A DNA stretch of 57,106 nt from Azospirillum sp. 51_20 (lineage in GTDB: Bacteria > Pseudomonadota > Alphaproteobacteria > RF32 > CAG-239): NCBI GenBank assembly GCA_001917175.1, contig MNTV01000025.1, forward strand, positions 1 to 57,106. Direction: 5' to 3'. A program made the translations under genes and the position numbers. Positions 1 through 8,609 of the stretch are shown one piece after another. The notes beneath the pieces were generated by a model. It searched no databases, was not told where the DNA came from, and saw only the letters and a list, made by a program, of their open reading frames with translations. Each line of letters starts with the position of its first letter. The stretch's first letter is position 1.

Positions 1-43
1 GGTCAGCCTGGTGCGCTCCAACTTCTTCGGCAAGAAGAAATAA
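1..43 (+). CDS. C-terminal tail of an unidentified protein
   Basis: The first bases read in frame 2 as the last 13 residues of a protein (ending SNFFGKKK) and a TAA at 41-43. The tail is basic and cannot be assigned. It lies 12 bases upstream of the PHP-type start at 56 and shares its high GC content, so it probably belongs to the same foreign segment as bases 56 to ~260. Confidence 0.4.
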   Translation, partial: VSLVRSNFFGKKK

Positions 44-55
44 GGCGGTGGGCGG

Positions 56-643
56 ATGTATTTGGCCGATTATCATGTACACAGCAGCTGCTCGCCGGAC
101 GGCCATGTCACCATGGCCGACATGGCCCGCACGGGCATCGGGCGGGGGCTGAGCGAGATCTGCTTCACCGACCACGTAGAACCCATTTTGCTGGGTTCCG
201 GCGCACTGCGGGACCACTATGACTGGGCGGCCCTCGCGGCGGAGTACGCCGCCGCCCGGAAGGAAGAACAAATCAGGCGCGACAACCTTGCGTCGATTAC
301 CATGGAAAAGGTCGGACAATATGTCCGGGAGGGCAAAACGGTCATCGTTACCGTCAGCGCCGACTGGTGCCTGACCTGCCGTTTCAACGACATCATGGTT
401 TTTGAAAACCCGGCAATTAAACAAAAAATCCAAAACCGCGGGGTGGTTATGCTTAATGTCGACTGGACCGTCAGCAACTCGGAAACGGCGGAATTCATGA
501 AAAAATTCGGCCGCAGCGGACTGCCGTTTTACGTTTTGTTCAGCCCGCTCGTTCCCGACGGCATGGTGTTGCCGGAAATTTTAAGCGAACAGGAACTGAA
601 ACTGCTGATTGACAACATGAGCCTGTTCAGACCAAATTCCTGA
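56..643 (+). CDS. Chimeric ORF: PHP phosphatase N-terminus joined to DsbD-like thioredoxin C-terminus
   Basis: Residues 1-68 have the signature of a PHP-domain histidinol-phosphatase of the HisJ type: an HVH metal motif at residues 7-9, then CFTDH at 36-40. Around residue 69 the sequence changes abruptly into the C-terminal thioredoxin domain of a DsbD/ScsB-type thiol:disulfide interchange protein, with redox motif ADWCLTC (Cys105, Cys108). No family joins these halves: PHP phosphatases need some 200 further residues, and DsbD needs its membrane domain before the thioredoxin. Base composition also changes from roughly two-thirds GC to the window average near base 255-270. I read this as an assembly chimera or recombination join. 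Only the part after ~270 is likely native, the 3' end of a dsbD-like gene. Confidence 0.7.
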   Translation: MYLADYHVHSSCSPDGHVTMADMARTGIGRGLSEICFTDHVEPILLGSGALRDHYDWAALAAEYAAARKEEQIRRDNLASITMEKVGQYVREGKTVIVTVSADWCLTCRFNDIMVFENPAIKQKIQNRGVVMLNVDWTVSNSETAEFMKKFGRSGLPFYVLFSPLVPDGMVLPEILSEQELKLLIDNMSLFRPNS

Positions 644-1064
644 TCGCGTTTCTGGCCAGTTCGTCCACCCGTTCGTTTTCCGCATGGCCGGCATGGCCTT
701 TTACCCAGATCCAGCGGATTTCGTGCCCGCCGGCCAGTTCGTCCAGCCGCTGCCACAAATCGACGTTTTTGACCGGTGATTTCTTGTTGCTGGTTTTCCA
801 GCCGTTTTTCTTCCAGTTGGGCAGCCAGCGGGTGATGCCGTCCATTACATATTTGCTGTCGGTATAAAGGGAAATGTCGCACGAGGTTTTTAACGCCGCC
901 AGCGCGCTGATGACCGCCGTCAGCTCCATCCGGTTGTTGGTGGTTTCCTTTTCTCCGCCGGAAAGTTCCTTTTCAACCCCGCGGCAGCGCAGCAACGCCC
1001 CCCAGCCGCCGGGGCCGGGATTGCCGGAACAGGCGCCGTCGGTAAAAATTTCAACCCGGATCAT
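627..1064 (-). CDS. rnhA: Ribonuclease HI
   Basis: This 145-residue protein is a canonical bacterial RNase HI, which cuts the RNA strand of RNA-DNA hybrids such as R-loops and Okazaki primers. The four acidic catalytic residues are visible as Asp9 (in FTDGACSGNPGPGGWG), Glu47 (NNRMEL), Asp69 (LYTDSKYV) and Asp134, and the flexible-loop His is His124 (KGHAGH). Length and spacing match the E. coli enzyme almost exactly. The start overlaps the stop of the upstream AlbA_2 gene by four bases, so the two are translationally coupled. Its 3' end overlaps the convergent dsbD-like gene by 17 bases. Confidence 0.97.
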   Translation of the reverse strand: MIRVEIFTDGACSGNPGPGGWGALLRCRGVEKELSGGEKETTNNRMELTAVISALAALKTSCDISLYTDSKYVMDGITRWLPNWKKNGWKTSNKKSPVKNVDLWQRLDELAGGHEIRWIWVKGHAGHAENERVDELARNAIRNLV

Positions 1065-2131
1065 TCCAGTTCCCCGCTCAAAAACTCGCTGAAAAACTCA
1101 TTTAACAGCAACGTCGGATCGGCGTCTTCGCGCATGGTTCTGGCCACAAACGAACGCAGCCGGTTTTTGGGAATATAAATGCGAAAGTTGCGCGGCGCGG
1201 TACCGTCGGCGCCAATAACGCCGTCCAACAGAAAATCGCTTTCAATATAAGGCGACAGAATAATTTCCACGTTGGTGAAACGGACGATGCTGCGCGGCGG
1301 CACCCTCAGTTCCGGCCGGGTGATCAGGTTCAGCTGCCCTTCCAGCCCGGGAATGCTGTCCATCTGATTATAATTCAAGAAACGCACTTTGTTATATTCG
1401 CCGCCGTCTGTCGTTACCGTGCAGGAAAGATAAAGCTCGCGGGCAATAACGTTGCTCTGATTGTGGCCGCGGACGGAAAAGCTGATTTTCAGATACCGGT
1501 CGGGCGGCGAATCTATGCTGCTCGGATACAAAATGTCCGCTTCGCTGTTTTCCAGAACCGACAGCTGCTTGTCGGTAACCATCAAGTCTATCTCCGCCTG
1601 CGGCCGGCGGCCGAACATGCCGGCCAGCACCGAATACGGCGCCGGTACGTTGTTAGACCCCGAGCGGATGTAAAAAGTATTGCCGACGGTTGTCATCAGC
1701 GGCGCGATCTCCGACTTGGGAATATAGGTGGCGACAAAGCCGTCGCCGTTTTCGTCAACGCTGACGATATGGTTGCGTACGCGGTTATGGCTGGGAATGG
1801 TGCAGCCGGAAATGGCGTTTTCCAGCCAGCTCAGAAAACGATGAACGTTCTGCACTTTGACCTTGGCCTGCGCCACGTCGCCCACTTCCGAACTGCGCGA
1901 ACATTCCACCCCCCAGATCAGCACCCCGCCTTCGGAGTTGCCGAACCCGGAGATGGCCTTGGCCAGATTGCGGCGGTCGTCTTTATGCAGCGCCAGACCG
2001 TTTTTGCCGGTAGAATCCGCACGTTTGAAGTCGAGAAACAGCTCTTCGGTCTGCGAATTGACGATATAATCGTCAATCGCTTCTTCCCCGAAATAGATCA
2101 GCTTTTGAAAAATATCTTCGGCGCGCGACAT
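1061..2131 (-). CDS. AlbA_2 (Schlafen-type) domain protein
   Basis: A 356-residue protein whose N-terminal half (about residues 28-170) matches the AlbA_2 / Schlafen AlbA_2 domain: EELFLDFKRA is followed by LAKAISGFGNSEGGVLIWGV, the usual E-x-K and N-x-x-GG core. Members of this family are thought to bind nucleic acid or nucleotides; some are regulators. The C-terminal half (~180-356) is beta-rich and not recognised. It is the first gene of a two-gene unit with rnhA, with a 4-base overlap. A link to RNA metabolism is suggested by the neighbour only. No transmembrane segment is seen. Confidence 0.85.
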   Translation of the reverse strand: MSRAEDIFQKLIYFGEEAIDDYIVNSQTEELFLDFKRADSTGKNGLALHKDDRRNLAKAISGFGNSEGGVLIWGVECSRSSEVGDVAQAKVKVQNVHRFLSWLENAISGCTIPSHNRVRNHIVSVDENGDGFVATYIPKSEIAPLMTTVGNTFYIRSGSNNVPAPYSVLAGMFGRRPQAEIDLMVTDKQLSVLENSEADILYPSSIDSPPDRYLKISFSVRGHNQSNVIARELYLSCTVTTDGGEYNKVRFLNYNQMDSIPGLEGQLNLITRPELRVPPRSIVRFTNVEIILSPYIESDFLLDGVIGADGTAPRNFRIYIPKNRLRSFVARTMREDADPTLLLNEFFSEFLSGELE

Positions 2132-2201
2132 GGGCTCCTCCGTTGTCCGTTAACTTCTTCCGGCATTATAGGAGCAAAATCTTAATTTTACCATAATTTT
2201 G

Positions 2202-3464
2202 TCAGGCTTTCAGCAGCCGGCAGATTTCATCATACCTGTAATGGCCGTCAACGTTGCCGACCAGCGCATAGGTCGGTTTGGAAGCAAAAATCGTTTCCGC
2301 CGCGGCACGGACATCTTCGACCCCGACTTCTTCTATTTTGGCAATAGTTTCCTCAATCGGAATCGAACGATTGAACAGCAGCAGCTGCCGCGCCAGTTTT
2401 TCCGACACGGCGGAAGAACTCTCGAGTGACATCAAAATCGCCGACTTGACCTGTGCCTTGGCCCGTTTCAGCTCCGCTTCGCCGACCGGAGCCGCGGCAA
2501 TTTTTTTGATCTCGTCAATCATCACCGGCAGCATCTTGTTGACCTGTTCGTTGTCGGTGGCGGCGGCAATTCCGGTAAAGCCGGCGCCGGTATAAAAAGT
2601 GGGAAAACTGTAAATCGAATAAACCAGGCCGCGCTTTTCCCTCACTTCCTGAAACAGACGGGAACTCATGCCGCCGCCCAAGACGGTCGACATCAGCATT
2701 GCCGCATAATAACGCTCGTCGGCATAGGAAAAGCCGTCAAAACCCAAAATTACCTGCGCCTGTTCGGTATCTCTTTTTTCGGCAAAATAACCGCCGGTAT
2801 AATGCTGACGGTCGGCGGCAAAAGAAGTTTTGGCCTGCAAACCGGACAGCCTTGTTTCCACCATTTTTACCAGCTGCCCGTGGTCAACATTGCCGACCGC
2901 GCAGAAAACCATGTTTTCCGCCGCATAGTTGGTTTTCATGTAGGCACGCAGCTCCCCGGCGCCGAAGCTCCTGACCAGACCGGCGGTGCCGAGAATCGGC
3001 CGACCCATCGCCTGACCGGCAAAAGCTTCCGCCTGCATATAGTCAAAAACGATATCGCCCGGATCGTCATAAGTCTGTTTGATTTCCTGAACTACCACTT
3101 CGCGTTCTTTCACCAGTTCGTCTTCGGCAAACTGCGGCGAAGTAACCAGTTCGCACAAAACGTCAACCGCCAGTTCCAAATCGTCCTTCAGCATTTTGGC
3201 ATAAAAAGCGGTAAATTCACGGGAAGTATAGGCGTTGGTCTGTCCGCCCACATTTTCGATATCTTCGGAAATGGCCGCGGCCGAACGGCCGGCGGTGCCT
3301 TTGAATACCATATGTTCAAGAAAATGGGAAATACCGTTCATGTTTTCCCGTTCATAAGCCGAACCGGTATTGACCCAGATCCCGAGAGAAACGGTTTCAA
3401 ATTGCGGATACTTCAGGCTGACAATTCTCAATCCGTTGTTTAATATGCTGATTTCAGGCTGCAT
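2202..3464 (-). CDS. M16 family zinc protease (processing-peptidase-like)
   Basis: A 420-residue single-unit M16 metallopeptidase. The inverted zinc motif HxxEH is present as HFLEH (His47, Glu50, His51), so this is an active-type subunit. It is followed by the family's typical GGQTNAYTSREFTAFYAK segment and, in the C-terminal half, the glycine-rich LGGGMSSRLFQEVREKRGL block. These proteins cut short peptides or processed leader peptides and resemble the mitochondrial processing peptidase beta subunit. No signal peptide is seen, so it is probably cytoplasmic. It stands alone between the AlbA_2 gene and a glycosyltransferase gene on the same strand. Confidence 0.95.
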   Translation of the reverse strand: MQPEISILNNGLRIVSLKYPQFETVSLGIWVNTGSAYERENMNGISHFLEHMVFKGTAGRSAAAISEDIENVGGQTNAYTSREFTAFYAKMLKDDLELAVDVLCELVTSPQFAEDELVKEREVVVQEIKQTYDDPGDIVFDYMQAEAFAGQAMGRPILGTAGLVRSFGAGELRAYMKTNYAAENMVFCAVGNVDHGQLVKMVETRLSGLQAKTSFAADRQHYTGGYFAEKRDTEQAQVILGFDGFSYADERYYAAMLMSTVLGGGMSSRLFQEVREKRGLVYSIYSFPTFYTGAGFTGIAAATDNEQVNKMLPVMIDEIKKIAAAPVGEAELKRAKAQVKSAILMSLESSSAVSEKLARQLLLFNRSIPIEETIAKIEEVGVEDVRAAAETIFASKPTYALVGNVDGHYRYDEICRLLKA

Positions 3465-3553
3465 TTTATTTCCTTTGCAAGTGTTGGGGCATAAACGTTA
3501 ATTGTGGTGTAACACAGTTTTCAACCCGTCGTCAAGCCTTCTTTCCCTCATCT

Positions 3554-4369
3554 TTATTTTGTATTTTTTCTGATTTTCAACAGCGGGACAAAGCCGAACA
3601 GATTTACCCTGAACGTATCCTGAAAAGGTTCTTTTCTGATTTTCAGCAGCACCAGAAAACCAAACAGCTTCACCGTCCAGCACACTTTTTGACCCGCCCG
3701 GTTTGCGGCCAGTTCTTCCGTCGTATAATAACGGGCGATGATTTTTGCCTTTTCCGCCTTTGTCAGCCGGCTGCCGGAACTGGAAACGCCGCCGGCGTCA
3801 AAATCGGCAACGACTACCGGCAAATGCCGGAAAACCCGGCCGGCCTTCATCCAGACAATCCATTTTTCGACATCCGACAAAACCCGGTAATTTTCGTTAT
3901 AACCGCCCTGCTCGCGGAACAATGCGGCACGGATGAACGACGACTGATGGTTGATGCTGCCGTTGATAAAGAAATCGGCGTCAATGGCAACCGGCATTTT
4001 GTGTACCTTTCCCCGGCACAGCATGTCGCCGTACAAAACGTCCGCACCGTCACGGCTGCTGCCGCCGCCGAAAACCTGCTCCAAAACCGTTTTGTCGCAA
4101 AAGGCATCGCCGCCGTTCATGAAATTCAGCCATTCTCCCCGGGCGCGGGCGATGCCTTTGTTCATGGCGTTGTAAATTCCGTTATCCGGTTCGGAAATCA
4201 GCACGTCAATACGATCCCTGTATTCGTTCAGCACATCCAGCGTGCCGTCGGTCGAACCGCCGTCGACCACGATCCACTCAAAATCCTGCCAGCTTTGGCC
4301 GACAATGCTTTCACAGGTTTTGCGAATGTTTTTTTCATTATAGCATATGGTAATAACAGACAATTTCAT
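3554..4369 (-). CDS. Family 2 glycosyltransferase
   Basis: A 271-residue GT-A fold glycosyltransferase. The start MKLSVITICYNE and the nucleotide-sugar pocket VVDGGSTDGT are typical of GT2 enzymes. DNGIYNAMNKGIARARGEW and the metal-site variant MNGGD follow, the arrangement of WcaA-type cell-surface polysaccharide enzymes. The C-terminus contains two similar segments (LFGFLVLLKIRK and LFGFVPLLKIRK), a small internal duplication. The donor and acceptor cannot be told from sequence. The gene is downstream of glyS but separated from it by a strong terminator. Confidence 0.92.
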   Translation of the reverse strand: MKLSVITICYNEKNIRKTCESIVGQSWQDFEWIVVDGGSTDGTLDVLNEYRDRIDVLISEPDNGIYNAMNKGIARARGEWLNFMNGGDAFCDKTVLEQVFGGGSSRDGADVLYGDMLCRGKVHKMPVAIDADFFINGSINHQSSFIRAALFREQGGYNENYRVLSDVEKWIVWMKAGRVFRHLPVVVADFDAGGVSSSGSRLTKAEKAKIIARYYTTEELAANRAGQKVCWTVKLFGFLVLLKIRKEPFQDTFRVNLFGFVPLLKIRKNTK

Positions 4370-4398
4370 ACAAACGTTTCCTTATCCGATAGCAAAAA

Positions 4399-4423
4399 AC
4401 TCTCCGGCCGGGAGAGTTTTTTT
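4399..4423 (-). terminator. Intrinsic terminator after glyS
   Basis: An inverted repeat with 7-base arms (ACTCTCC / GGAGAGT, 4399-4405 and 4411-4417) and a 5-base loop is flanked by A- and T-runs on both sides. It lies just after the glyS stop and ends the leftward transcript; the symmetry would let it work in both directions. Confidence 0.85.
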
Positions 4424-4428
4424 GCCGT

Positions 4429-5793
4429 TTAGAGGAAATATTCCCGCAGATAATTCGGCAGGTCGGCAATGTTGACACGGGTTTGTTCCATGGTGTCGCG
4501 GTCACGGACGGTTACCGACTCCGGCTGATTTTCAATCGTTTCAAAATCCACCGTCAGGCACAGCGGGGTGCCGATTTCGTCATGCCGGCGATAGGCCTTG
4601 CCGATGTTGCCGGTATTTTCCAGCGCTACCCGGCCGATACCGAGCTTAAGCAGGTTTTGTTTGATTTCATGGCATTTGGCCATAATCTGCTCGTTATTCT
4701 TTTTAAGCGGAATAACGGCCACCTTGATCGGCGCCAGATGCTTCTTCAGTTTCAGCACGATACGGCTGTTGCCGCCGCCCAAGTCTTCTTCGGTATAGGC
4801 TTCCGTCATCACCGCCAGAACACCGCGGTCAACGCCCATCGACGGCTCGATCACAAACGGAACCACCCAGCGGTTGCTTTCTTCGTCACGGATGCAGAGC
4901 TTTTGCGTCGATTCCGGATTTTCATGGCAATGAGAAGTCAGGTTAAGTTCGTCCTGACCTTTGGTGTGGTTGCCGAGGTCATAGTCGGTGCGGTTGGCAA
5001 TGCCTTCCAGCTCTTCCATACCGTGCGGGAACTGATATTCGATATCATAAGTTGCCTTGGAATAGTGCGCCAGGTCTTCTTTGGGGGTGGTGTAAATGTT
5101 CATGTGTTCACGCACCAACCCCTGGTCAAGCCACCATTTGATGCGAATGTCTTTCCAGGTTTCGTGCCACTTTTCGTCTTCGCCCGGCATCACGAAATAT
5201 TCCAGTTCCGCCTGTTCAAACTCGCGCACGCGGAAAATGAAGTTGCGCGGCGTGATCTCGTTGCGGAAAGACTTGCCGATCTGGGCAATGCCGAACGGCA
5301 GCTTGCGGGAAGTGGCGTCAACCACGTTCTTAAACTGGGTAAAGATAGCCTGTGCGGTTTCCGGCCGCAGATAGCCGAAAGAAGAACCGTCGTCGACCGG
5401 CCCGATCGCGGTTTTAAACATCAGGTTGAACGGCCGCGGTTCGGTCAGATCGGTCGAGCCGCAGTTGGGGCACTTGCCGTCTTTGATGTGGTCGGCGCGG
5501 AAACGGCCTTTGCATTTGCGGCAGTCGGTCATGGGATCGGAAAACGTATCTTCATGGCCGGAATAGTGAAGAACCTTCTGGTTGGTGAGGATGGCGGCGT
5601 CAAGCCCTTCCACGTCGTCGCGTTCGTAGACCATCGCCCGCCACCACGCGGCCTTGAGGTTGTTCTTCAGTTCCACGCCCAGCGGACCGTAATCGTAAAC
5701 CCCCTGCAATCCGCCGTAAATATCGGCGTTTTGAAAAATAAAACCGCGGCGTTTGCACAATGACACCAACTGATCCATGGATGTTGCAGGCAT
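4429..5793 (-). CDS. glyS: Glycyl-tRNA synthetase, single-subunit class II type
   Basis: A 454-residue class II synthetase that charges tRNA-Gly. It is the homodimeric eukaryote/archaea-like kind (often called GlyQS), not the GlyQ/GlyS tetramer. The N-terminus carries the insert RGFIFQNADIYGG, then a zinc-ribbon-like CRKCKGRF...CPNCGSTDL segment. Motif 2 is visible in SFRNEITPRNFIFRVREFEQ, motif 3 in PSMGVDRGVLAV, and the anticodon-binding domain starts near IKVAVIPL. It is monocistronic: a terminator follows, and a divergent HAD gene lies upstream. The two-subunit form is usual in many Proteobacteria, so this form may have been acquired. Confidence 0.96.
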   Translation of the reverse strand: MPATSMDQLVSLCKRRGFIFQNADIYGGLQGVYDYGPLGVELKNNLKAAWWRAMVYERDDVEGLDAAILTNQKVLHYSGHEDTFSDPMTDCRKCKGRFRADHIKDGKCPNCGSTDLTEPRPFNLMFKTAIGPVDDGSSFGYLRPETAQAIFTQFKNVVDATSRKLPFGIAQIGKSFRNEITPRNFIFRVREFEQAELEYFVMPGEDEKWHETWKDIRIKWWLDQGLVREHMNIYTTPKEDLAHYSKATYDIEYQFPHGMEELEGIANRTDYDLGNHTKGQDELNLTSHCHENPESTQKLCIRDEESNRWVVPFVIEPSMGVDRGVLAVMTEAYTEEDLGGGNSRIVLKLKKHLAPIKVAVIPLKKNNEQIMAKCHEIKQNLLKLGIGRVALENTGNIGKAYRRHDEIGTPLCLTVDFETIENQPESVTVRDRDTMEQTRVNIADLPNYLREYFL

Positions 5794-5824
5794 TTTTTTG
5801 TCCTTCCGGTAAAGATAAATGTTG

Positions 5825-5853
5825 TTGATTAATTACTTTCCTTGTCTTATAAA
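5825..5853 (+). promoter_or_regulatory. Sigma-70-type promoter for the HAD phosphatase gene
   Basis: TTGATT at 5825-5830 and TATAAA at 5848-5853 are separated by 17 bases. The predicted transcription start near 5860 lies 30 bases before the ATG at 5892. This argues against the longer open frame starting at 5862. Confidence 0.65.
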
Positions 5854-5891
5854 ATATCTCTGTGAAAATAGCAAGCGGAGATGATATAAAG

Positions 5892-6746
5892 ATGGCAAAA
5901 AAAGTAAAAGTAGCGCTGATCTACGACTTCGACGGAACCCTGAGCACCACCGACATGCAGAACTACGGGCTGATCCCCACTTTCGGCATGTCGTGCAAAA
6001 CTTTCTGGAACAAGGCCAACACTTTCGGCGACCAGAACATGATGGAGCAAATCACCAGTTCAATGTATTACGTGTTTAAGACCGCCAAAGACAAAAAGAT
6101 TCCGCTGACCCGCGAACTGTTTTTCGAATGCGGCAAAAATATCCAGTTTTTCGAAGGCGTGGAAAACTGGTTTGAGCGAATCAACCATTACGGCGACATG
6201 CTCGACCTTGAGATCGAACACTATGTCATTTCCGCCGGATACGAGGAAATTATCGAAGGCTGCGCCATCCGCAAATATTTCAAGGAAGTTTACGGCTGCG
6301 CCTACGCCTATGACGACAAAGGTGAAGCGGTCTGGCCGGCGCGGGTGGTCAACTATTCCACCAAAACCCAGTACCTGTCCAAAATCAACAAAGGTCTCGG
6401 CAAGCTCGACGACCGCGGGGTCAACGAATTTATGCCCGACGAAGAAAGGCCGATCCCCTTTACCCGGATGATCTACTTCGGCGACGGCATGACCGACATC
6501 CCCTCCATGCGGCTGGTCAAAAAAGGCGGCGGCTACTCAATCGCCGTCTACAAGCCGAAAAGTCAGGACAAGAAAAAAGCCGTCAAAATCTTAAAAGACG
6601 GCCGGGTCAATTTCGCCCTGCCCGCCGACTACCGGGAAGACGAACAAATCGATACCGTGGTCAAGACCATCCTGGTCAAGCTGGCCACTGAACGAGATCT
6701 TAACATTTTGCAGGAAAAAGAAGAAAAAAAGAAACTAGAGGGCTAA
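5892..6746 (+). CDS. HAD-superfamily phosphatase (PSP-like)
   Basis: A 284-residue haloacid dehalogenase-like hydrolase. Motif I is IYDFDGTLS with nucleophile Asp12 and general acid Asp14, motif II lies in HYVISAGYEE, and motif IV is FGDGMTDIPSM. The cap between motifs I and II is helical, as in phosphoserine-phosphatase-like members, but the substrate cannot be named. The C-terminus is highly charged (EKEEKKKLEG). The open frame extends to 5862, but the promoter position and the GGAG before 5892 favour the start given here. It is a single gene divergent from glyS. Confidence 0.88.
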   Translation: MAKKVKVALIYDFDGTLSTTDMQNYGLIPTFGMSCKTFWNKANTFGDQNMMEQITSSMYYVFKTAKDKKIPLTRELFFECGKNIQFFEGVENWFERINHYGDMLDLEIEHYVISAGYEEIIEGCAIRKYFKEVYGCAYAYDDKGEAVWPARVVNYSTKTQYLSKINKGLGKLDDRGVNEFMPDEERPIPFTRMIYFGDGMTDIPSMRLVKKGGGYSIAVYKPKSQDKKKAVKILKDGRVNFALPADYREDEQIDTVVKTILVKLATERDLNILQEKEEKKKLEG

Positions 6747-6832
6747 GCTTTCCCCGGCTTACGCAGGCAGCATCAACCGTTTCAAGTTGTAACCCGTTCA
6801 CAAATCCTGCATATCCGCGACCGGGGGAAAAG

Positions 6833-6856
6833 TCTGCCCCGCCTGCCGGCGCAGAC
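6833..6856. repeat. REP-like palindromic element, copy A
   Basis: GTCTGC (6833-6838) and GCAGAC (6851-6856) form a hairpin with a 12-base loop and are followed by GTTCG. The same hairpin with the same right flank occurs at 43464-43489 and 43734-43759, also between genes. Confidence 0.6.
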
Positions 6857-6867
6857 GTTCGGATCAT

Positions 6868-6893
6868 AAAAAAAAGCGGCCGCCCGGCCGCTT
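6868..6893 (-). terminator. Intrinsic terminator of the Nudix gene
   Basis: Perfect 9-base arms AAGCGGCCG / CGGCCGCTT (6874-6882 and 6885-6893) are followed on the minus strand by a run of T. It lies 20 bases downstream of the Nudix hydrolase stop. Confidence 0.85.
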
Positions 6894-6912
6894 GATTTAT
6901 TTGCGCTTCGGA

Positions 6913-7362
6913 TCAATCGTCAATATCTTCAATTCTCTCAACCTGAAAATCCGACGTATAAAAATAACGCCTTTTGACGTACCGCCCCGACAATATAAGC
7001 GGCAGAAAATCTTTGTCCGCCGCCCTCATCCGATCATAGGGAACGGCATTTTTATCCTGCCAGAACACATCGACTTCTTCCGCACGCGGCGTCAGCTTTC
7101 CCGAAAACTCCGTGCTTTTGAAAACGTGCACGTAAAAATCCATGGTCGGAAACTCGATATACCCGACTTCCACCGGATTTTTCACGGTAATGCCGGTTTC
7201 TTCAAAAGTTTCTCTGATCACGCAGGCGCGCATGTCTTCGCCGGGTTCCTTTTTGCCGCCCGGGAAATTAAGGCACCCCTTATTGATGCCGCGATGATTG
7301 CGTATCATCAGGTAACGGCCGTTTTCAACATCTTCGACAATCGACAGCGACGCTTCTTTCAT
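6913..7362 (-). CDS. Nudix hydrolase, possible 8-oxo-dGTP diphosphatase
   Basis: A 149-residue Nudix protein with the complete box GGKKEPGED...RETFEETGI, whose glutamates bind the catalytic metal. The stretch before the box (GCLNFPGGKKEPGE) and the later GYIEF and VFWQDKNAVPYDRM resemble the MutT/MTH1 (NUDT1) branch that hydrolyses oxidised purine nucleotides. That substrate is inferred from similarity. It is monocistronic, with its own strong terminator. A second Nudix gene, closer to classical MutT, is at 54523-54912, so the two probably divide the work. Confidence 0.9.
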   Translation of the reverse strand: MKEASLSIVEDVENGRYLMIRNHRGINKGCLNFPGGKKEPGEDMRACVIRETFEETGITVKNPVEVGYIEFPTMDFYVHVFKSTEFSGKLTPRAEEVDVFWQDKNAVPYDRMRAADKDFLPLILSGRYVKRRYFYTSDFQVERIEDIDD

Positions 7363-7548
7363 TTGCTTTCCCCCTCAGACCTTAACCTGAGAGAAGGCTA
7401 CAAATTTCCTTTGCCGAAGTCAATCTTTTTCAAATTTTTTCCGTTGGGCGCAAATGTAATTTTCCCGCTTTCTCCGCAATACCCTTAACAATCAATTAAA
7501 CAATTTGCGATAGCATTTTCCCGTTGAACGACAAAAAGGAATTGAATC

Positions 7549-8379
7549 ATGAAACTTATCCGGCTTGTCCTGTTGAGCGGATTTTGGCTGCTGTGCGGCT
7601 GCCCAAACGGCATCGGTGCCGATTATCTTGACCAAAAGACATACGCGCTTGAAGACGAAGCCTCCTATGCCGTTCTGATTTATGACATTCATAATTCGTT
7701 CATCCTCTCCCTGCTGGGCGTGCAAAGCGACGGCCCCGACCAGGCCGGACAGATTGAGGCACTCAGAAAACGGGACGAATACGCCGTTCTTGACCAGGAA
7801 CTCTTTGCCGCGCTGGTCAAAGGAAGCATGAATCTGCCGGCAATCAAAGAACGCACCATCAGGGAAATCCGCAAACAGAAGATCAGCATATGGAAAAGAA
7901 AATTCTCTTTCACAAAACTCGCAAAAGCCGCAAGTTACTACAATCAGGAACTCGACCAAAAACTGAAAAGCTTCAATAAGGCCGGAAGCCTCAACCTGGC
8001 GGAAGCTCTCATCGACCGTTATATTTTTGATCCTGACATTGACTACGGCCTGTTTGAAGAAGGTCTGCCGATCCCTTTGGTCAACAGTGCGGTATAAATC
8101 GCCGTTACGCGCTTTGACAACCGCAAATGGCACGAAAAAATTTTCAAATGCGGCAAGGAACAGGCGGCCCGCAACAAAGACTCTTCTTTAGACGAGCAAC
8201 TGCTTCCCTGTTTCAAAGACTATTCCCGCGCCGTTTCGAAAGAAGCGGCAAAAGTTGCCGGAGAGCTTTTGCCGTATCGAACCTATTTTGAAAACATACA
8301 ACCGGTGCCGGACAAAACCGAAATGGTCAAAAAAACATCCGAAGACGGCAAGTCTTACATGTGGGTTCCGAAAGAATAA
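7549..8379 (+). pseudogene. Putative lipoprotein gene interrupted by an in-frame TAA
   Basis: An ORF with ribosome site AAGGA before 7549 encodes a signal peptide with a probable lipobox (LLCGC, Cys18) and a soluble helical domain, then meets TAA at 8095-8097 after 182 codons. The same frame continues without another stop for 93 codons, in the same style and codon use (for example RFDNRKWHEKIF and ending YMWVPKE), to a TAA at 8377-8379. The whole would be a 276-codon protein, so this looks like one gene broken by a single nonsense change (or a base-calling error). I do not recognise the family. The truncated 182-residue product may still be made. Confidence 0.7.
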
Positions 8380-8609
8380 CCGTTTTCCGGTATTATGCCC
8401 CCGCTTTAAACGAAACCGCCGCGAAAACGAACCCTGCGGCCGGTTCCGTTTTGCCCTCCGCCCAACCGACATGCGGCGTTTCCCGCCCGCCGGCATTATC
8501 AACTGCCGTTCAACCGCTTTCACCGAAAAACAAAAACATATTTTTGCCGGCCGGCAAAGTTTTCGTTTAAATCATCCGCCCGTCTTATATTTTTTCTTTT
8601 AACATTTTT

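Noticed and set aside
4483..5763. A 426-codon open frame antisense to glyS
   Set aside because: It is a mirror of a GC-biased coding strand; the sense frame has all synthetase motifs and the antisense translation has no recognisable domain.
5794..5891. Glycine riboswitch or T-box before glyS
   Set aside because: The leader between the divergent genes is only about 100 bases and shows no specifier or aptamer-like conserved stems.
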